The translations under genes were made by a program, and so were the position numbers. From assembly GCF_038751955.1 (NCBI RefSeq), contig NZ_JBCEXH010000005.1:62001-126000 (forward strand): a stretch of 64,000 nt of DNA, given 5' to 3'. The notes beneath the pieces are model-generated. The model ran no database searches, was not told the DNA's origin, and worked only from the letters and a program-made list of their open reading frames with translations. Positions within the stretch are counted from its first letter, which is position 1; the number at the start of each line of letters is the position of its first letter. Of the stretch, positions 36,750 through 46,021 are shown piece by piece. This DNA comes from Methanocalculus natronophilus (GTDB taxonomy: Archaea; Halobacteriota; Methanomicrobia; Methanomicrobiales; Methanocorpusculaceae).

Positions 36750-37300
36750 ACGGGTTTATGTCAGCCACCATGCGGGACCATATCCTGAAGAGCCGGTACC
36801 TGCTCCCTGGTGAAGAGACGTTCTCTGATCTCTGCCGGCGTGTTGCAGACGCTGTCGGAAGAGATGAGACCGAGCGAGAGGTTTTCTTCCGGATGTTGGA
36901 GCGGTGCCGGTTTCTTCCGAATTCACCGGCCCTGATGAATGCCGGAACCGCCAGCAGCCAGCTTGCAGCCTGTTTTGTCCTGCCGGTCGGATCAACAGTT
37001 CCTGAAATCTTTGAGAGTATGAAGCAGGGTGCAGTCATCCAGGTCTCAGGCGGGGTGCTCGGGATGTCGGCAGCAGGGGTTTCTTCAGCGCTTGCAAGCC
37101 TCCAGAGCAGCGCGCAGCAGGTCTCTCCCTCCAGCCGGCCGCAATGGTATGCAGGCCAGACGACCGGGATTGCATGGAGGAAGGAGCGTGGATATACCTG
37201 GAGTGGAGAACCAGGTGCTGATGGGTCCGTGGATCCGGATCTGCCACAACCCGATCCCGATGATGATTCAGATCCCCCGTATGGGAGGGATCAGGAGTAA
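36746..37300 (+). pseudogene. Remnant of B12-dependent ribonucleotide reductase (NrdJ-like) N-terminus
   Basis: About 95 residues match the start of adenosylcobalamin-dependent ribonucleotide reductases: RYLLPGEETFSDLCRRVADAVG, RFLPNSPALMNAGT, QLAACFVLPVGSTVPEIFESMKQGAVIQ. The expected HxSGGGTGFSFSRLRP that follows is replaced by VSGGVLGMSAAGVSSA and then low-complexity Ser/Gln and Asp/Pro sequence to the stop. All catalytic cysteines and over 80 percent of the usual length are absent, so this is a decayed fragment. It overlaps the stop of the previous gene at a GTG, with ATGs at 36758 and 36770. Confidence 0.7.
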
Positions 37301-37441
37301 GAGAAGAGAAGCGGGCCGCCTGTGAGTGACGTGTTTCAGATCTGGCGGGAGTTAAAGATCCAGGGAGCCACGTTTTCTCAAGAGAGAGACCCGGTGAGTA
37401 AACCCTTTTCACCTTCAAGGGCAGTACCAGTAATGGATTCT

Positions 37442-38734
37442 ATGCGTATACCAGTAGCAGAGGTAACAGCCGATATGGAACGGGCCGCGATCGCCGGGTG
37501 GGTCCATGAAGAGCGGGATCTTGGTGGTCTTGCATTCTTCCTGGTACGTGATCGGACAGGGATCATCCAGGTGACTGTTCCAAAGAAGAAAGTCCCAGAA
37601 GAAGTTCTTAAAGCCATAAAAGAGGTCTCGCGTGAGTCTGTTGTCAGGGTTGAAGGAGTCGTCAAGGCCACAGAGAAGGCACCCGGGGGCCGCGAGCTGG
37701 TTCCCGAGACATTTGTGATCCTCGCAAAGGCAGCCTCCCCGCTTCCCCTTGATGTTGCCGAGAAGGTGCCTGCCGAGATCGATACCCGGCTCGATGCACG
37801 GTTCCTTGATGTCAGGCGGCCAAAGATCGCTTCTATCTTTGCGATCCGCTCACGCGTCATGGAGACGGTGCATTCTTTCCTCTTTCGTGAAGGGTTTCTG
37901 CATATCACCACCCCGAAGGTGGTTGCCGCAGCCACAGAGGGTGGAACCGAACTCTTCCCGATAGCATACTTTGAGAAAGAGGCGTTCCTGAGCCAGAGCC
38001 CGCAGCTGTATAAACAGATGATGATGTCGGCAGGATGTGAAAAAGTCTTTGAGATTGGGCCAATATTCCGGGCAGAAGAACATAACACCGTCCGGCACTT
38101 AAACGAGGCAACCTCAATTGATATCGAGGTCAGTTTTGCCGATCATGAGGATGTGATGCAGATCCTGGAGAGGATGATGCATGAGGTATACACCTCAGTT
38201 GCAGACGACTGTGGAAGCCACCTTGAGCACCTCGGTATCCGCGATCTTGAGATCCCGGGCAGAACACTCGCGAGGCTGCCCTATGCCGAGGCTATTGAGA
38301 TTGCTGCTGAAAAGATCGAAGAGCCGATCCAGTACGGCGATGATCTCGGCACCGCATCGGAACGTGCAATCGGCGAAGAGATGGGGGAGCATTACTTTAT
38401 TACCGAGTGGCCGACTGCCATCCGGCCGTACTATGCGATGCCGTCTGCAGCAGATGATTCAATCTGCAACGCATTTGACCTGATGCACCCAAAAATGGAG
38501 CTCTCATCAGGCGCACAGCGCTGCCATGTCTATGAGATCCTTGTCAGACAGCTCCAGGCAAAAGGGCTGTCTCCTGAGGGTTTTGAGTTTTATCTCAGGC
38601 CCTTCCAGTACGGGATGCCGCCGCATGCCGGATGGGGACTTGGTGCCGAGCGGCTCGTGATGACGATCTGCGGACTCCAGAATATCCGTGAAGCGGTCCT
38701 CTTCCCGCGGGATCGCCACCGTGTCACCCCATAG
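37442..38734 (+). CDS. aspS: Aspartyl-tRNA synthetase, archaeal type
   Basis: This 430-residue class II synthetase begins MRIPVAEVTADMERAAIAGWVHE, the family start. It has an OB-fold anticodon domain (1-105) and the catalytic domain with motif 2 FEIGPIFRAEEHNTVRHLNE and motif 3 GWGLGAERLVMTI. Whether it also charges tRNA-Asn is not decided here. The frame stays open upstream to a GTG at 37322, but those 40 codons lack homology. No clear ribosome site is seen at either ATG (37433, 37442). Confidence 0.95.
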   Translation: MRIPVAEVTADMERAAIAGWVHEERDLGGLAFFLVRDRTGIIQVTVPKKKVPEEVLKAIKEVSRESVVRVEGVVKATEKAPGGRELVPETFVILAKAASPLPLDVAEKVPAEIDTRLDARFLDVRRPKIASIFAIRSRVMETVHSFLFREGFLHITTPKVVAAATEGGTELFPIAYFEKEAFLSQSPQLYKQMMMSAGCEKVFEIGPIFRAEEHNTVRHLNEATSIDIEVSFADHEDVMQILERMMHEVYTSVADDCGSHLEHLGIRDLEIPGRTLARLPYAEAIEIAAEKIEEPIQYGDDLGTASERAIGEEMGEHYFITEWPTAIRPYYAMPSAADDSICNAFDLMHPKMELSSGAQRCHVYEILVRQLQAKGLSPEGFEFYLRPFQYGMPPHAGWGLGAERLVMTICGLQNIREAVLFPRDRHRVTP

Positions 38735-38743
38735 GTGACTATC

Positions 38744-39655
38744 ATGACATCCAGGGCATTCACACCCGGCATCCTGATCCCAACAACTGTTGTCGGGAGC
38801 TTTCCGGCAGTTCCGGGAAGAGGGCTTGGTGCGCTCATTGACCCGTACCGGCATGCAGTGCAGTTTGCTGTCGCCGAACAGATCCGTGCCGGAATCGATA
38901 TCATTTCTGACGGACAGGTCCGCGAAGGGATGATCCAGGCTTTCACTGGCAGTCTGCCCGGGATCAGGGATGACCAGGTGATCTCCCGTGTCGGTGCTGC
39001 TCCCGGCGGGATCACCGTGAAGGATACTGCATATGCGCTGACACAGGCAGCAGCTGTCAAGGGCATTCTCACCGGGCCGACATCGCTTGCCCATGCACTC
39101 AGGATCACAACACCCGGGTACCGGAACAGGGAAGAACTGGTCATGGACCTTGCTGCTGCTCTTGCCGCAGAAGCCCGGGCGCTTGCCGATACCGGCGTCT
39201 GTATCATCCAGGTGGATGAGCCGATCCTCTCAACAGGTGTTGCGGATCTACACACCGCAGTCGATGCAATCAAAATGATTGCTGAGAATGTTCCGGTTCC
39301 TCTCTGCCTGCATGTCTGCGGACCGCTTGGGGATATCATTGATCCGCTCCTCTCCCTCCCGATAGCAATCCTTGATTTCGAGGCTGCAACTGAGCCGGCA
39401 AACCTGGAGGTCTGCTCGGAGAAGGATCTCGGCGGGAAGATGATCGGCTGCGGGTGTGTTGCCTCTGCCGATCACGAGGTTGAGCCTGTTGACCTGATAA
39501 AAAGCCGGATCGAGAGGTGCATTGAGGTGTTTGGGCCTGAGAATATCCTGGTCGACCCGGACTGCGGACTCAGGATGCATACGCCGGAAGGGGCGTTTGC
39601 AAAACTTTCACGCCTCGGCGAGGCTGCACGGCTGGTGAGAAACGAACTGGAGTAA
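38744..39655 (+). CDS. Short (core) MetE-type methionine synthase
   Basis: This 303-residue protein equals the C-terminal catalytic domain of cobalamin-independent methionine synthase. Starting with IPTTVVGSFP, it has the zinc ligands in LCLHVCG and VDPDCGL, and IIQVDEPILS. In methanogens such short forms take methyl from a corrinoid protein or methylcobalamin to make methionine. The ATG at 38744 has AGGTGA at 38733-38738, overlapping the aspS stop. Confidence 0.9.
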   Translation: MTSRAFTPGILIPTTVVGSFPAVPGRGLGALIDPYRHAVQFAVAEQIRAGIDIISDGQVREGMIQAFTGSLPGIRDDQVISRVGAAPGGITVKDTAYALTQAAAVKGILTGPTSLAHALRITTPGYRNREELVMDLAAALAAEARALADTGVCIIQVDEPILSTGVADLHTAVDAIKMIAENVPVPLCLHVCGPLGDIIDPLLSLPIAILDFEAATEPANLEVCSEKDLGGKMIGCGCVASADHEVEPVDLIKSRIERCIEVFGPENILVDPDCGLRMHTPEGAFAKLSRLGEAARLVRNELE

Positions 39656-39727
39656 GGGGGTGAGCCTGACGATATGCCGCCATTTCAGGTTTATGTCGAA
39701 CCAGGCGGCATGCCAGAGCAGCCTCCC

Positions 39728-40306
39728 TCAGACCACTCGTGATGTTGTCGAGAGCTCGATTCCGTCTGCTGAGATGATAAACGGTATGGTTCTGTCCGGG
39801 ATCCTCATGCCGCGGAACTTCATGATCTGAAGCCTGCGTTCGATCTGGGACTGGTGAGTATCTGCATGAAGGGCGATGACGATATCCGCCTGCCTGAAGA
39901 TGAGCAGTTCCTCTTGTTTTGGATGAATCCCTTCATACATCGTGCAGAGAAGGCAGCCCCCCTCTCTGCGGAAGGGTGCTGTTGCAACCGTCAGAAGCCG
40001 GAGTGCCTGGGTGATGCCGCGATCAAGGATCACCGTCGAGAGCGAGTCGAGTACCGCGGCATCGCCCCTGATATCATTTGCCAGATCCTCAATTGAGAGA
40101 CCGGCTGCCGGGATCATCGCTTCTCCCGGCTCTTCATCAAGCACCAGGTAGACCCCGCCTGAAGCTTTGGCAAACTGGGCGGCAAACCTGTCCAGTCCGG
40201 AGAGAGGGGAGCCCCAAATGATGATCCGGGTGCCGTGGGGAAAGCCACCCCCGATAACCGGATCAAGCCCCGGAATGCCACTTTCTTTCATCTGGTATTC
40301 ATTCAT
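39728..40306 (-). CDS. KaiC/RecA-superfamily protein with degenerate Walker A
   Basis: This 192-residue protein has the KaiC-like start MKESGIPGLDPVIGGGFPHGTRIIIWG. The P-loop position reads GSPLSGLDRF instead of GxxxxGK(T/S), so the Lys is missing. A Walker-B-like AAVLDSLSTVI and FRQADIVIALHAD follow, and it ends with the usual RLQIMKFRGMRIPDR(T)IPFIIS strand. It is probably a non-hydrolysing or weakly nucleotide-binding regulator. No partner is adjacent on its strand. Confidence 0.8.
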   Translation of the reverse strand: MNEYQMKESGIPGLDPVIGGGFPHGTRIIIWGSPLSGLDRFAAQFAKASGGVYLVLDEEPGEAMIPAAGLSIEDLANDIRGDAAVLDSLSTVILDRGITQALRLLTVATAPFRREGGCLLCTMYEGIHPKQEELLIFRQADIVIALHADTHQSQIERRLQIMKFRGMRIPDRTIPFIISADGIELSTTSRVV

Positions 40307-40545
40307 ATCTGCACTTCCAGGAACCGGACTGTGATTTGGACAAAAAAAGCAGCCATTGAAAGCAAAGACAGAGGCAATTGTAGTAGAAAATCACCCACTG
40401 ACCGCATGCCGGGTGCTGCCGTTCCAGGACCGGTATCACTGCATATCGATGGTCAGTCAAGGGGTATCAGCTTTTCCAGGGGGGGAGACTTCCGGGTGAG
40501 TGCACCGGATGACCGGCCAAAGACCCCCCTGAACGTTTCCCTGTA
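40307..40545. other. Intergenic stretch with strong hairpin
   Basis: No gene was seen. A long hairpin at 40477-40531 pairs CAGGGGGG with CCCCCCTG. It lies 3' of the acyl-CoA ligase gene on the minus strand and may end that transcript. Confidence 0.45.
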
Positions 40546-42069
40546 CTATGCCTGGTCCATATATTCTTCCCTGAGTGTTTTTCTCATCAGTTTCCAGCCG
40601 TTTTTCCTTGGAAGAGAGGTTTGTATGATAATGTCCCGTGGCACCTTGTACCCGGCAAGGTGCTTTCGGCAGAAGGCTCTGATCTCGTCTGCTGCCAGTT
40701 CCACCCCCTCCTTTTGGATGACTGCCGCAACCGGTATCTCTCCTCGCCGGGTATCAGGCACCCCAAAGACAGCGGCATCGGCTATTGCCGGGTGACGGAG
40801 GAGGATATTCTCCACCTCGGTCGGGTAGATCTTCCACCCCGACATGATGATCATGTCTTTTTTCCGGTCCGTGACCATGAGCCTTCCTTCCGGATCGAGG
40901 CACCCTATATCGCCGGTCAAAAACCAGCCTGAGGGAAGGAAGGCTTCTTCTGTCTCTTTCTCCATGCCATAGTATCCAAGGGCGACTGCCGGGCCGCGGA
41001 GGGCAATCTCGCCTTCTTCTCCAGCCGGAAGTGTTTTTGTCGGATCATCGGTATCGACAATGCTGACCTCGGAGTACCCGACAGGATGTCCGACTGATCT
41101 GACCTGGTCACGGAGAGGATAGTCTGCTACACGGATCGCTGTGCCGGTGCCGACGACGATCGTCTCTGAGAGGCCGTATGCGTTCACGATCGGGATCCCA
41201 AACCGCTCGTAAAACGAGTGCCAGATCCCCGGATGAAGTGGGCCTCCGCCGGAGATGATAGCACGGACTGACCTGATCCGGTCTTCTGTGCCTGGCGGCT
41301 GGTCAAGGAGGGAGTGGATCACCGGCGGCATGCCTGCGAGGATAGTGACCCGGTACTCTTCTGCAAGCTGCAGGTACCGTTCAGGGTCGAACCGCTCCAT
41401 CACGACGAAGGTGGCTCCCGCCTTCAGTGCCGCTATGCCCCATGAGATGCCGACATGGCCCATCGGGTAGATCCCAAGATAGACGTCGTCTGCAGTGAGA
41501 GCGAGGACGTCAGCCTCGGCATCCAGTGCCGCCATCCAGCCGCCATGCGTGAGCATCGCTCCTTTGGGGTTTCCGGTTGTTCCGGAGGTATACTGGATCT
41601 GGCAGAGATCAGTTGGCGAGCAGTTCACGGGGCTGTCATATACTCTTTTTCCCTCAGTATCCGGCCAGGCAGGGGTGCCACCTGGCGATTCTTTTATCCG
41701 GAGTATGGTGATGCCGGGTATCGTCTCTGCAATCATTGCCCCATCCGGATCAGTGATCAGAAACCGTGATCCCGAATTCGTGACCGCATAGAGAAGTTCG
41801 TCCCGGGTATGGGTTTTGTTTGTTGGAACCGCCACTGCCCCGATCCGCCATGCCGCAAAGTAGCTGATCAGGTATCCGGCGCTGCTCCCCAGGTACAAGA
41901 CGATCCGATCACCCTTCCGAACACCCGAGGAGGAGAGGAGATCTCCAGCCGCTGATGCAGCATTCAGGAGATCACCCATGGTGTATGATTCGCCTGTTGC
42001 AGGGATGATCATGACGGGTTTTTTTGATCTGGCTGCTCCGATATCGAGGAATGCGGTGACATTTGGCAT
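40546..42069 (-). CDS. AMP-forming acyl-CoA synthetase/ligase
   Basis: This 507-residue ANL-superfamily enzyme activates a carboxylate with ATP and joins it to CoA. Seen are the P-loop YTSGTTGNPKG (about 150-160), AYGLSE, the hinge TGDIGCLDPEGRLMVTDRKKDMII, and the catalytic Lys region PRKNGWKLMRKTLRE. The acid is unknown; the sequence is closer to medium/long-chain or aryl ligases than to acetyl-CoA synthetase. The ATG at 42069 has GGAGACGAT upstream. Confidence 0.9.
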   Translation of the reverse strand: MPNVTAFLDIGAARSKKPVMIIPATGESYTMGDLLNAASAAGDLLSSSGVRKGDRIVLYLGSSAGYLISYFAAWRIGAVAVPTNKTHTRDELLYAVTNSGSRFLITDPDGAMIAETIPGITILRIKESPGGTPAWPDTEGKRVYDSPVNCSPTDLCQIQYTSGTTGNPKGAMLTHGGWMAALDAEADVLALTADDVYLGIYPMGHVGISWGIAALKAGATFVVMERFDPERYLQLAEEYRVTILAGMPPVIHSLLDQPPGTEDRIRSVRAIISGGGPLHPGIWHSFYERFGIPIVNAYGLSETIVVGTGTAIRVADYPLRDQVRSVGHPVGYSEVSIVDTDDPTKTLPAGEEGEIALRGPAVALGYYGMEKETEEAFLPSGWFLTGDIGCLDPEGRLMVTDRKKDMIIMSGWKIYPTEVENILLRHPAIADAAVFGVPDTRRGEIPVAAVIQKEGVELAADEIRAFCRKHLAGYKVPRDIIIQTSLPRKNGWKLMRKTLREEYMDQA

Positions 42070-42125
42070 CTGATCGTCTCCAGTACTGGTCTCCAATGTG
42101 GAGGCGGATATATAAAAATGTGCGA

Positions 42126-43244
42126 TCAGGTGCCGGGATCCTGACCATGTATCCTGATTTTTCGCCGTTCTGCAAGCCCATAGCCGCATATGACGCGTAT
42201 TGTATCGGGAAAGGTTCTGTCGAGGTCGCGATCCCCGGTGTCGATATGAAGGTCTGGTGTGGCTCTCAGTTTGCCCGGAGTTGCCACCACGATGATATTG
42301 TCATGGCCGATCACCTGCAGATTGTCTGGCGTGATCACCTGGGTTCCCCTCCCGATGATGAAGCCCTGGGATCCGATCGGGCTGATGATGAGGCGGGTAT
42401 CCGGGTGATCATCGAGAAATTCCCGGAGAGCGTGTGCATCACCGTCAGAGATGACGAGCCTGCCGCCGGCATAGGCATCGAATCCAAGGAGTGTCTTTGG
42501 AAGAGCCATTGCACCTGCTATGGCCGTGGTGGTCGACCCGGGTCCAAGGATGAAGGGTCTGCCTGATGCAAGGACTCCTGCCATGAAACCGGCAATGTCC
42601 TGTTGATCATCTGCATCGTTTTTGGCTCCCCGGAATGTCTCTTTTGCATGCTGGACATAGCCCGGACGGTAGGGTGTTCTGGCGATCCCATAGAGCGTGG
42701 TGCTGAGCCTGCCCTCACGGTATGCCGTCTCATCGACATCGAGCACCTCGGCATCACGGACCGGCAGCCTGCCGGCATCACGGATCAGGGCTGCTGCGGC
42801 TGCCGGATCTGTTGCAAAGACTGCAGAGTACATCTTGACACCGGCTGGTATACCAAGTATCGGGATTGTTGTGCCGACTGCGGCAACAACATCCCGTGCT
42901 GTGCCGTCGCCGCCTGCAAAGACGAGGAGGTCTGCCCCGGCATCACGGATTGCAACGCAGGCAGCCTCTGTGTCAGTTGCAGTCGTCTGGTTCCCGCAGT
43001 GATAGTGGATGGTATAGCCGGTGATGCCGGCTGCAAGCATTGCATCTTCACCCATTGGCCCGGATGCGGTGAGGAACCTGGTTTTGGTTTTTCCAAGGTA
43101 GGAGAGGGCTTCTGCTGCCCGTCTGCAGGAGCGGGGTGTTGCACCCCGCCGGAGAGCCTCCAGGGAGAGACCGTCGGTCCCTTTGAGCCCGACTGTCCCT
43201 CCAAGACCTGCAATCGGGTTGATCACAAGCCCGACTGACACCAT
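42126..43244 (-). CDS. ATP-NAD kinase family protein (COG3199)
   Basis: This 372-residue protein has the NAD-kinase fold signs LVINPIAGLGG, VFAGGDGTARDV and GIPAGVKMYSAVFA. Relatives in archaea are annotated as NAD kinase-like or diacylglycerol-kinase-like; NADP formation is not proven. Its ATG overlaps the trpB stop as TGATG, so the two genes are translated together. Confidence 0.85.
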   Translation of the reverse strand: MVSVGLVINPIAGLGGTVGLKGTDGLSLEALRRGATPRSCRRAAEALSYLGKTKTRFLTASGPMGEDAMLAAGITGYTIHYHCGNQTTATDTEAACVAIRDAGADLLVFAGGDGTARDVVAAVGTTIPILGIPAGVKMYSAVFATDPAAAAALIRDAGRLPVRDAEVLDVDETAYREGRLSTTLYGIARTPYRPGYVQHAKETFRGAKNDADDQQDIAGFMAGVLASGRPFILGPGSTTTAIAGAMALPKTLLGFDAYAGGRLVISDGDAHALREFLDDHPDTRLIISPIGSQGFIIGRGTQVITPDNLQVIGHDNIIVVATPGKLRATPDLHIDTGDRDLDRTFPDTIRVICGYGLAERRKIRIHGQDPGT

Positions 43245-44602
43245 CACGATCGCTTCGGGAGGTTTGCAAGTGACTCTTTGATCAGGTCATCAGGGCATTC
43301 GTAATCGATGATCTCGCCTGCATGGTAGGCATCGTATGCAGACATATCGAAGTGGCCGTGGCCGGAGTTGCAGAAGAGGATCGTCTTCTCCTCGCCGGTC
43401 TTTTTACAATCGAGTGCGACATCGATTGCACCTTTTGCTGCATGTGCTGCTTCAGGAGCGATGATGATCCCTTCAGTCCTGGCAAAGATCTCTGCTGCTT
43501 CAAAGATCTCGTTCTGGAGATATGATCTCGGGGTGATGATACCGTCATGGACGAGCCGGGAGACGATCGGCGAGTCGCCATGGTAGCGGAGGCCGCCTGC
43601 ATGGAGGGCTGGCGGGATGAAGTCGTGGCCGAGGGTGTACATCTTCAGCATCGGGGTGAGGCCTGCAACATCGCCATAGTCATATTCATACAGCCCCCGT
43701 GTCAGTGTCGGGCAGGCAGCCGGTTCGACCCCGATGATCTCGGTCCCTGTTGCCTTCCCGGTCAGCTTGTCGCCTGCAAACGGAAACGCGATCCCGGCAA
43801 AGTTCGATCCGCCGCCGACGCTCCCGATGACGTAATCAGGATAGGTATCTTCCATTGCGAGCTGTTCGCGTGCTTCAAGCCCCATGATGGTCTGGTGGAG
43901 GCAGACATGGTTTAAGACAGAGCCGAGTGCGTAATGGGTGTTGCCATTGGTGGCTGCATCCTCGACAGCTTCGGAGATGGCAATCCCAAGCGATCCCGTG
44001 GTCTCTGGATCTTTCTCAAGCATTGCACGGCCGGCAGCCGTTCGCGGGCTTGGGCTTGGGATGCATTCTGCACCCCAGACTTCCATCATGGATTTCCGGT
44101 AGGGTTTGTGCGCATAACTTGACCTGACCATGTAGACAGTACATTCGAGTCCAAAGAGGCTGGTTGCAAAGGAGAGGGCTGATCCCCACTGGCCCGCACC
44201 GGTCTCGGTTGCGATCCGCTCGGTTCCCTCTTTCATATTGTAGTATGCCTGGGGAACTGCGGTGTTTGGCTTGTGGCTGCCTGCGGGGCTGACACCTTCG
44301 TACTTATAGTAGATCTTTGCCGGTGTCTTGAGGTACTGCTCAAGCCGGTGGGCACGGTACAGGGGAGCCGGCCTCCAGAGCTGCAGAATCTCCCTGACTT
44401 CATCCGGGATAGGGATCTCACGCTTCTGGCTCATCTCTTGTCCGATCAGCTCCATTGGAAAGATCGGGGCGAGATCGTCTGGTCCAACCGGCTTGCCTGT
44501 TGCCGGGTGGAGCGGCGGGTCAAGGGGAGAGGGGAGATCTGCCTGGATATTGTACCAGGTCTTTGGCATGCTCTCCTCGTCAAGATATATTTTTGTCCTC
44601 AT
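43244..44602 (-). CDS. trpB2: TrpB2-type tryptophan synthase beta chain
   Basis: This 452-residue PLP enzyme is of the longer TrpB2 class. The N-terminal extension is [18 protein letters not shown], the PLP lysine lies in GSHKPNTA, the phosphate loop is [16 protein letters not shown], and the ending has [11 protein letters not shown]. It condenses indole with serine and may salvage indole or act on O-phosphoserine. The ATG at 44602 has GAGGAG upstream. TGTAC boxes overlap its start and promoter region. Confidence 0.93.
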   Translation of the reverse strand: MRTKIYLDEESMPKTWYNIQADLPSPLDPPLHPATGKPVGPDDLAPIFPMELIGQEMSQKREIPIPDEVREILQLWRPAPLYRAHRLEQYLKTPAKIYYKYEGVSPAGSHKPNTAVPQAYYNMKEGTERIATETGAGQWGSALSFATSLFGLECTVYMVRSSYAHKPYRKSMMEVWGAECIPSPSPRTAAGRAMLEKDPETTGSLGIAISEAVEDAATNGNTHYALGSVLNHVCLHQTIMGLEAREQLAMEDTYPDYVIGSVGGGSNFAGIAFPFAGDKLTGKATGTEIIGVEPAACPTLTRGLYEYDYGDVAGLTPMLKMYTLGHDFIPPALHAGGLRYHGDSPIVSRLVHDGIITPRSYLQNEIFEAAEIFARTEGIIIAPEAAHAAKGAIDVALDCKKTGEEKTILFCNSGHGHFDMSAYDAYHAGEIIDYECPDDLIKESLANLPKRS

Positions 44603-44658
44603 AGTACACAAACTCCTCTTAGGGTAAAAGTATGTTGTATGATGTACACATTTGTACT
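44603..44658. promoter_or_regulatory. TRP-box-like TGTACA elements upstream of trpB2
   Basis: TGTACA (44643-44648) and TGTACT (44653-44658) are spaced one helical turn apart, and a third TGTACT on the minus strand covers 44608-44603 next to the trpB2 start codon. In Methanothermobacter the repressor TrpY binds TRP boxes of consensus TGTACA to control trp genes including trpB2. The boxes are seen; their use here is inferred. Confidence 0.5.
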
Positions 44659-44663
44659 CAAAA

Positions 44664-44672
44664 CTTATAAAG
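44664..44672 (+). promoter_or_regulatory. TATA box of the lipoprotein gene
   Basis: CTTATAAAG is a good archaeal TATA box; it predicts a start near 44693 for the gene at 44733 (or 44715). It overlaps the TGTAC box region, so the divergent trpB2 control could affect it. Confidence 0.5.
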
Positions 44673-44732
44673 AAACCGCCTGAACCGATATGACCAAAAT
44701 GTTAATACCTCGTAATGCCGAAAGACACTAGT

Positions 44733-45095
44733 ATGAAGAGTCTGTCTTTTCTCGTGCTTGTTACACTTCTTGTAGCGGGCGTTCTGGTATCAGGGTGTAT
44801 GGATCGTGAAGAGGTGCTCCACGACACAACCCTGACGTTGGATAGTGGAAAGTTTGTCACCTACGATCTGGAGGCAGGTACCTACTGGATTCACGTCACC
44901 TCTGATGAGAAGGTGGATGTTGCCTTTGACACCGCCTCCACCTATGACAGGAAAGGCGTCACCGTCTACGATCAGGTGATCACCCTCGGAAGCGCAGCCA
45001 AGATGAAGGTTGAAAATCCCGGCAGATTCCTTGGAATTGGTGCTAAGGAGGCGTCTGTAACCCTGAAGATTGTAAAGAACCCGGCAAACCGGTGA
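44733..45095 (+). CDS. Small predicted lipoprotein
   Basis: This 120-residue protein has a signal peptide ending in a lipobox-like LVSGCMDREE, so the Cys near residue 22 may be lipid-modified. The remaining 95 residues are beta-rich (FVTYDLEAGTYWIHVTSDEKVDVAFD), like small surface-exposed sandwich domains. An ATG at 44715 would add six residues. No function is recognised. Confidence 0.7.
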   Translation: MKSLSFLVLVTLLVAGVLVSGCMDREEVLHDTTLTLDSGKFVTYDLEAGTYWIHVTSDEKVDVAFDTASTYDRKGVTVYDQVITLGSAAKMKVENPGRFLGIGAKEASVTLKIVKNPANR

Positions 45096-45243
45096 ACTGC
45101 GTGGGCAGCATTCTGCCCTCTTTTTCAAATTGTTTACACCATCCGAAAAGCGAATGCCCTGTTCCGGCGGGAGGTTATCCCAAATACAATCTTTTTTCAG
45201 GGCCTATACACGCTTTTTTTCAGGAAAACTGTCCATTCGATAT

Positions 45244-45255
45244 CCTTAAATAATA
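45244..45255 (+). promoter_or_regulatory. TATA box of the zinc-ribbon/SPFH operon, leaderless spacing
   Basis: CCTTAAATAATA is centred about 26 bases before the ATG at 45275, and no ribosome site precedes that ATG. The first gene of the operon is probably translated from a leaderless mRNA. T-runs at about 45119 and 45191 precede it. Confidence 0.55.
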
Positions 45256-45274
45256 ACATAAACCCTTATCAATT

Positions 45275-46018
45275 ATGTCGGCTTTTCAATGCCCGAAATG
45301 CGGCGCACCCATGAAAGTGGACTCCGGCATACATTTTTCGAAGTGCGCATATTGTGAGAGCACGGTTTTTGTGGATCGGGCAGGCGTGATGTTTTTTTAC
45401 GCACTCCCCTTCACAATCAACGAGGATAAAGCAAAAGCCATATTCAGGCGCTGGACAGCAGGGCCTCTCATGGCAAAGGAGCTTGAGAAAGGAGCTGAAA
45501 TAACGTCATTTACAAAGATCTACTTCCCCGTTTACCAGTTTAAGCGGGATGAGAACGGACGGGAGAAGATTCTGGTCAGGCCAGCGAAAGGAACAACCCT
45601 GCCGGGTATGCAGGAGCTCAAGATCCCGCCAGGCGATATCACCCTCTATGACAGTTCATTTGATGCAGGTGATGCACTGGTTGAGGAGGTTGAGATCAAT
45701 ATGGACGCATACCTTGAGGAGATGCCGGGCACCCCAAAGGAGCAGTCGCTCATCTACTTCCCGATCTATTCGGTCACCTACTCCTTCAATGGCGAGGAGT
45801 TCAATGCCATAATCGATGGGTCAGGCGGAACAGTCTATGCAGGGACATTTCCAACGAGATCCTCGTTTCCGTACATGCTTGTTGCCGGTGCCGGGTTTGG
45901 GATCGCCTTTATCGGAGCGCTTCTCGGGGGGATTGTCGACGCCATCTTCTTCATCCTGGTTGTTATCGGGCTTGGCGTGTCGCTTTACCTTGGCCACCGG
46001 GTCACACGGGAGGTCTGA
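45275..46018 (+). CDS. Zinc-ribbon membrane protein A of the SPFH operon
   Basis: This 247-residue protein starts with a zinc ribbon (CPKCGAPMKVDSGIHFSKCAYCES), then a roughly 150-residue beta-rich domain containing 'KIYFPVYQFKRDENGREK' and 'QSLIYFPIYSVTYSFNGEEFNAIIDGSGGTVYAG'. It ends with two transmembrane helices near the C-terminus (about 190-240). The same plan recurs in the next gene. It is the first gene of a six-gene operon ending in an SPFH protein. Confidence 0.8.
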   Translation: MSAFQCPKCGAPMKVDSGIHFSKCAYCESTVFVDRAGVMFFYALPFTINEDKAKAIFRRWTAGPLMAKELEKGAEITSFTKIYFPVYQFKRDENGREKILVRPAKGTTLPGMQELKIPPGDITLYDSSFDAGDALVEEVEINMDAYLEEMPGTPKEQSLIYFPIYSVTYSFNGEEFNAIIDGSGGTVYAGTFPTRSSFPYMLVAGAGFGIAFIGALLGGIVDAIFFILVVIGLGVSLYLGHRVTREV

Positions 46019-46021
46019 GAG

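Noticed and set aside
37322-37441. N-terminal extension of AspRS from a GTG
   Set aside because: The 40 extra residues are not part of the family, whose start (MRIP-A-V-) is at 37442.
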